A stretch of 64,000 nt of DNA from Alcaligenes endophyticus (GTDB lineage: Bacteria; Pseudomonadota; Gammaproteobacteria; Burkholderiales; Burkholderiaceae_B). Location of the stretch: the NCBI RefSeq assembly GCF_026344035.1, contig NZ_JAPKND010000001.1, positions 310,001 through 374,000 on the forward strand, given 5' to 3'. The position numbers and the translations under genes were made by a program. The notes below the pieces were generated by a model. It saw only the letters and a list, made by a program, of their open reading frames with translations. It was not told the DNA's origin and searched no databases. Shown piece after piece: positions 63,617-64,000 of the stretch (its first letter is position 1; each line of letters starts with the position of its first letter).

Positions 63617-64000
63617 TCAAAGTGCGTAATTAGCAGACCACTGCTCAAGTAGGGCCTTATAGGGTTTGATAAAATACTCTTCAGTAAATTTTCCCTGCTC
63701 AGTAGCTAAACGACTACGCTCTTCTCTATCGTAAACAATTCTAGTTAATGAAAAATCTTGATTATTCAAGCTAGGCTGAAAACTACTACCTGCCTCACTA
63801 TTAGCATTATAAATTTCTGGCCTGTATATTTTTTGAAATGTTTCCATTGTACTAATAGTACTAATCAGCTCTAGATTTGTGTAATCGTTAAGCAAATCAC
63901 CAGAGAAGTAAAATGCGAAAGGTGCTACGCTATTGGGTGGCATAAAATAACGCACCCTTAAACCCATTTTTTCAAAATACTGATCAGTAGATGAAAATTC
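63617..64000 (-). CDS. mesX: DUF1852 protein MesX, C-terminal part (cut by window end)
   Basis: The last 127 residues of a DUF1852 protein; the frame is open to base 64000. FEKMGLRVRYFMPPNSVAPF, ELISTISTMETFQKIYRPEI and FIKPYKALLEQW are family-like. It precedes mesD by 27 bp in one operon. MesX is required with MesD for oxygen-dependent methionine synthesis. Its start and promoter lie outside the window. Confidence 0.88.
   Translation of the reverse strand, partial: EFSSTDQYFEKMGLRVRYFMPPNSVAPFAFYFSGDLLNDYTNLELISTISTMETFQKIYRPEIYNANSEAGSSFQPSLNNQDFSLTRIVYDREERSRLATEQGKFTEEYFIKPYKALLEQWSANYAL

Overview
The window looks like a chromosomal segment of a betaproteobacterium, most likely family Alcaligenaceae. 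The pointers are two orphan Bug-type (TctC family) solute receptors, a triheme cytochrome linked to a periplasmic Mo-hydroxylase, a DUF3141 protein, and the general gene style. Base composition looks close to 50% GC. The genus is an inference. No rRNA, tRNA, CRISPR array, insertion sequence or phage gene was seen.

Layout. 1-4952: the C-terminal part of an acetate symporter (actP), then a LuxR-type regulator and an SSS-domain hybrid histidine kinase facing it, matching the CrbS/CrbR acetate-switch pair. 5296-6999: a lone, atypical ATP-sulfurylase-like protein. 7070-17531: a type II secretion (T2SS) locus, with gspC divergent from gspGHIJKLMNDEF. 17604-22096: an opposing operon of three exported proteins: a phosphodiesterase-fold/LamG lipoprotein, a small lipoprotein and a Tat-exported phospholipase C. 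The phospholipase C is a plausible T2SS cargo. 22269-28924: a catabolic-looking block (LysR, VOC protein, GntR, TPP enzyme, Bug receptor) and a trypsin-like protease paired with a TonB-C-like protein. 28937-35873: a MocR regulator divergent from gabT, an amino-acid permease and a DUF3141 protein. 35933-36159: remains of a hemolysin III gene with an internal deletion. 36361-42631: ChaC, YhhQ, a siderophore receptor with a Fur box, a PEP-mutase-family enzyme, a lipoprotein and a MobA-like protein. 42682-47462: a three-gene periplasmic molybdenum hydroxylase operon. 47813-56519: 5'-nucleotidase, MATE exporter, YggL, a second Bug receptor, a 2-hydroxyacid dehydrogenase, UPF0178 and hypotheticals. 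56615-62299: a glycerophosphodiester uptake operon headed by its own DeoR regulator. 62561-64000: a folate-independent methionine synthase pair (mesD-mesX), with mesX cut by the window edge.

Working together. Several loci concern phospholipid and phosphoester scavenging. Phospholipase C (probably through T2SS) and a surface or periplasmic 5'-nucleotidase act outside the cytoplasm. The Ugp-like ABC system imports glycerophospho-compounds, which the cytosolic GpdQ-like enzyme would hydrolyse. Acetate uptake (ActP) is probably governed by the adjacent CrbSR pair.

The items most worth a second look are: the ATP-sulfurylase-like protein with an altered active-site motif; the tandem 12-bp operator array between GntR and the TPP enzyme; the three DeoR-type palindromes before the ugp operon; the hemolysin III deletion remnant; the degenerate phosphodiesterase-LamG protein next to the T2SS; and the MesD/MesX pair.
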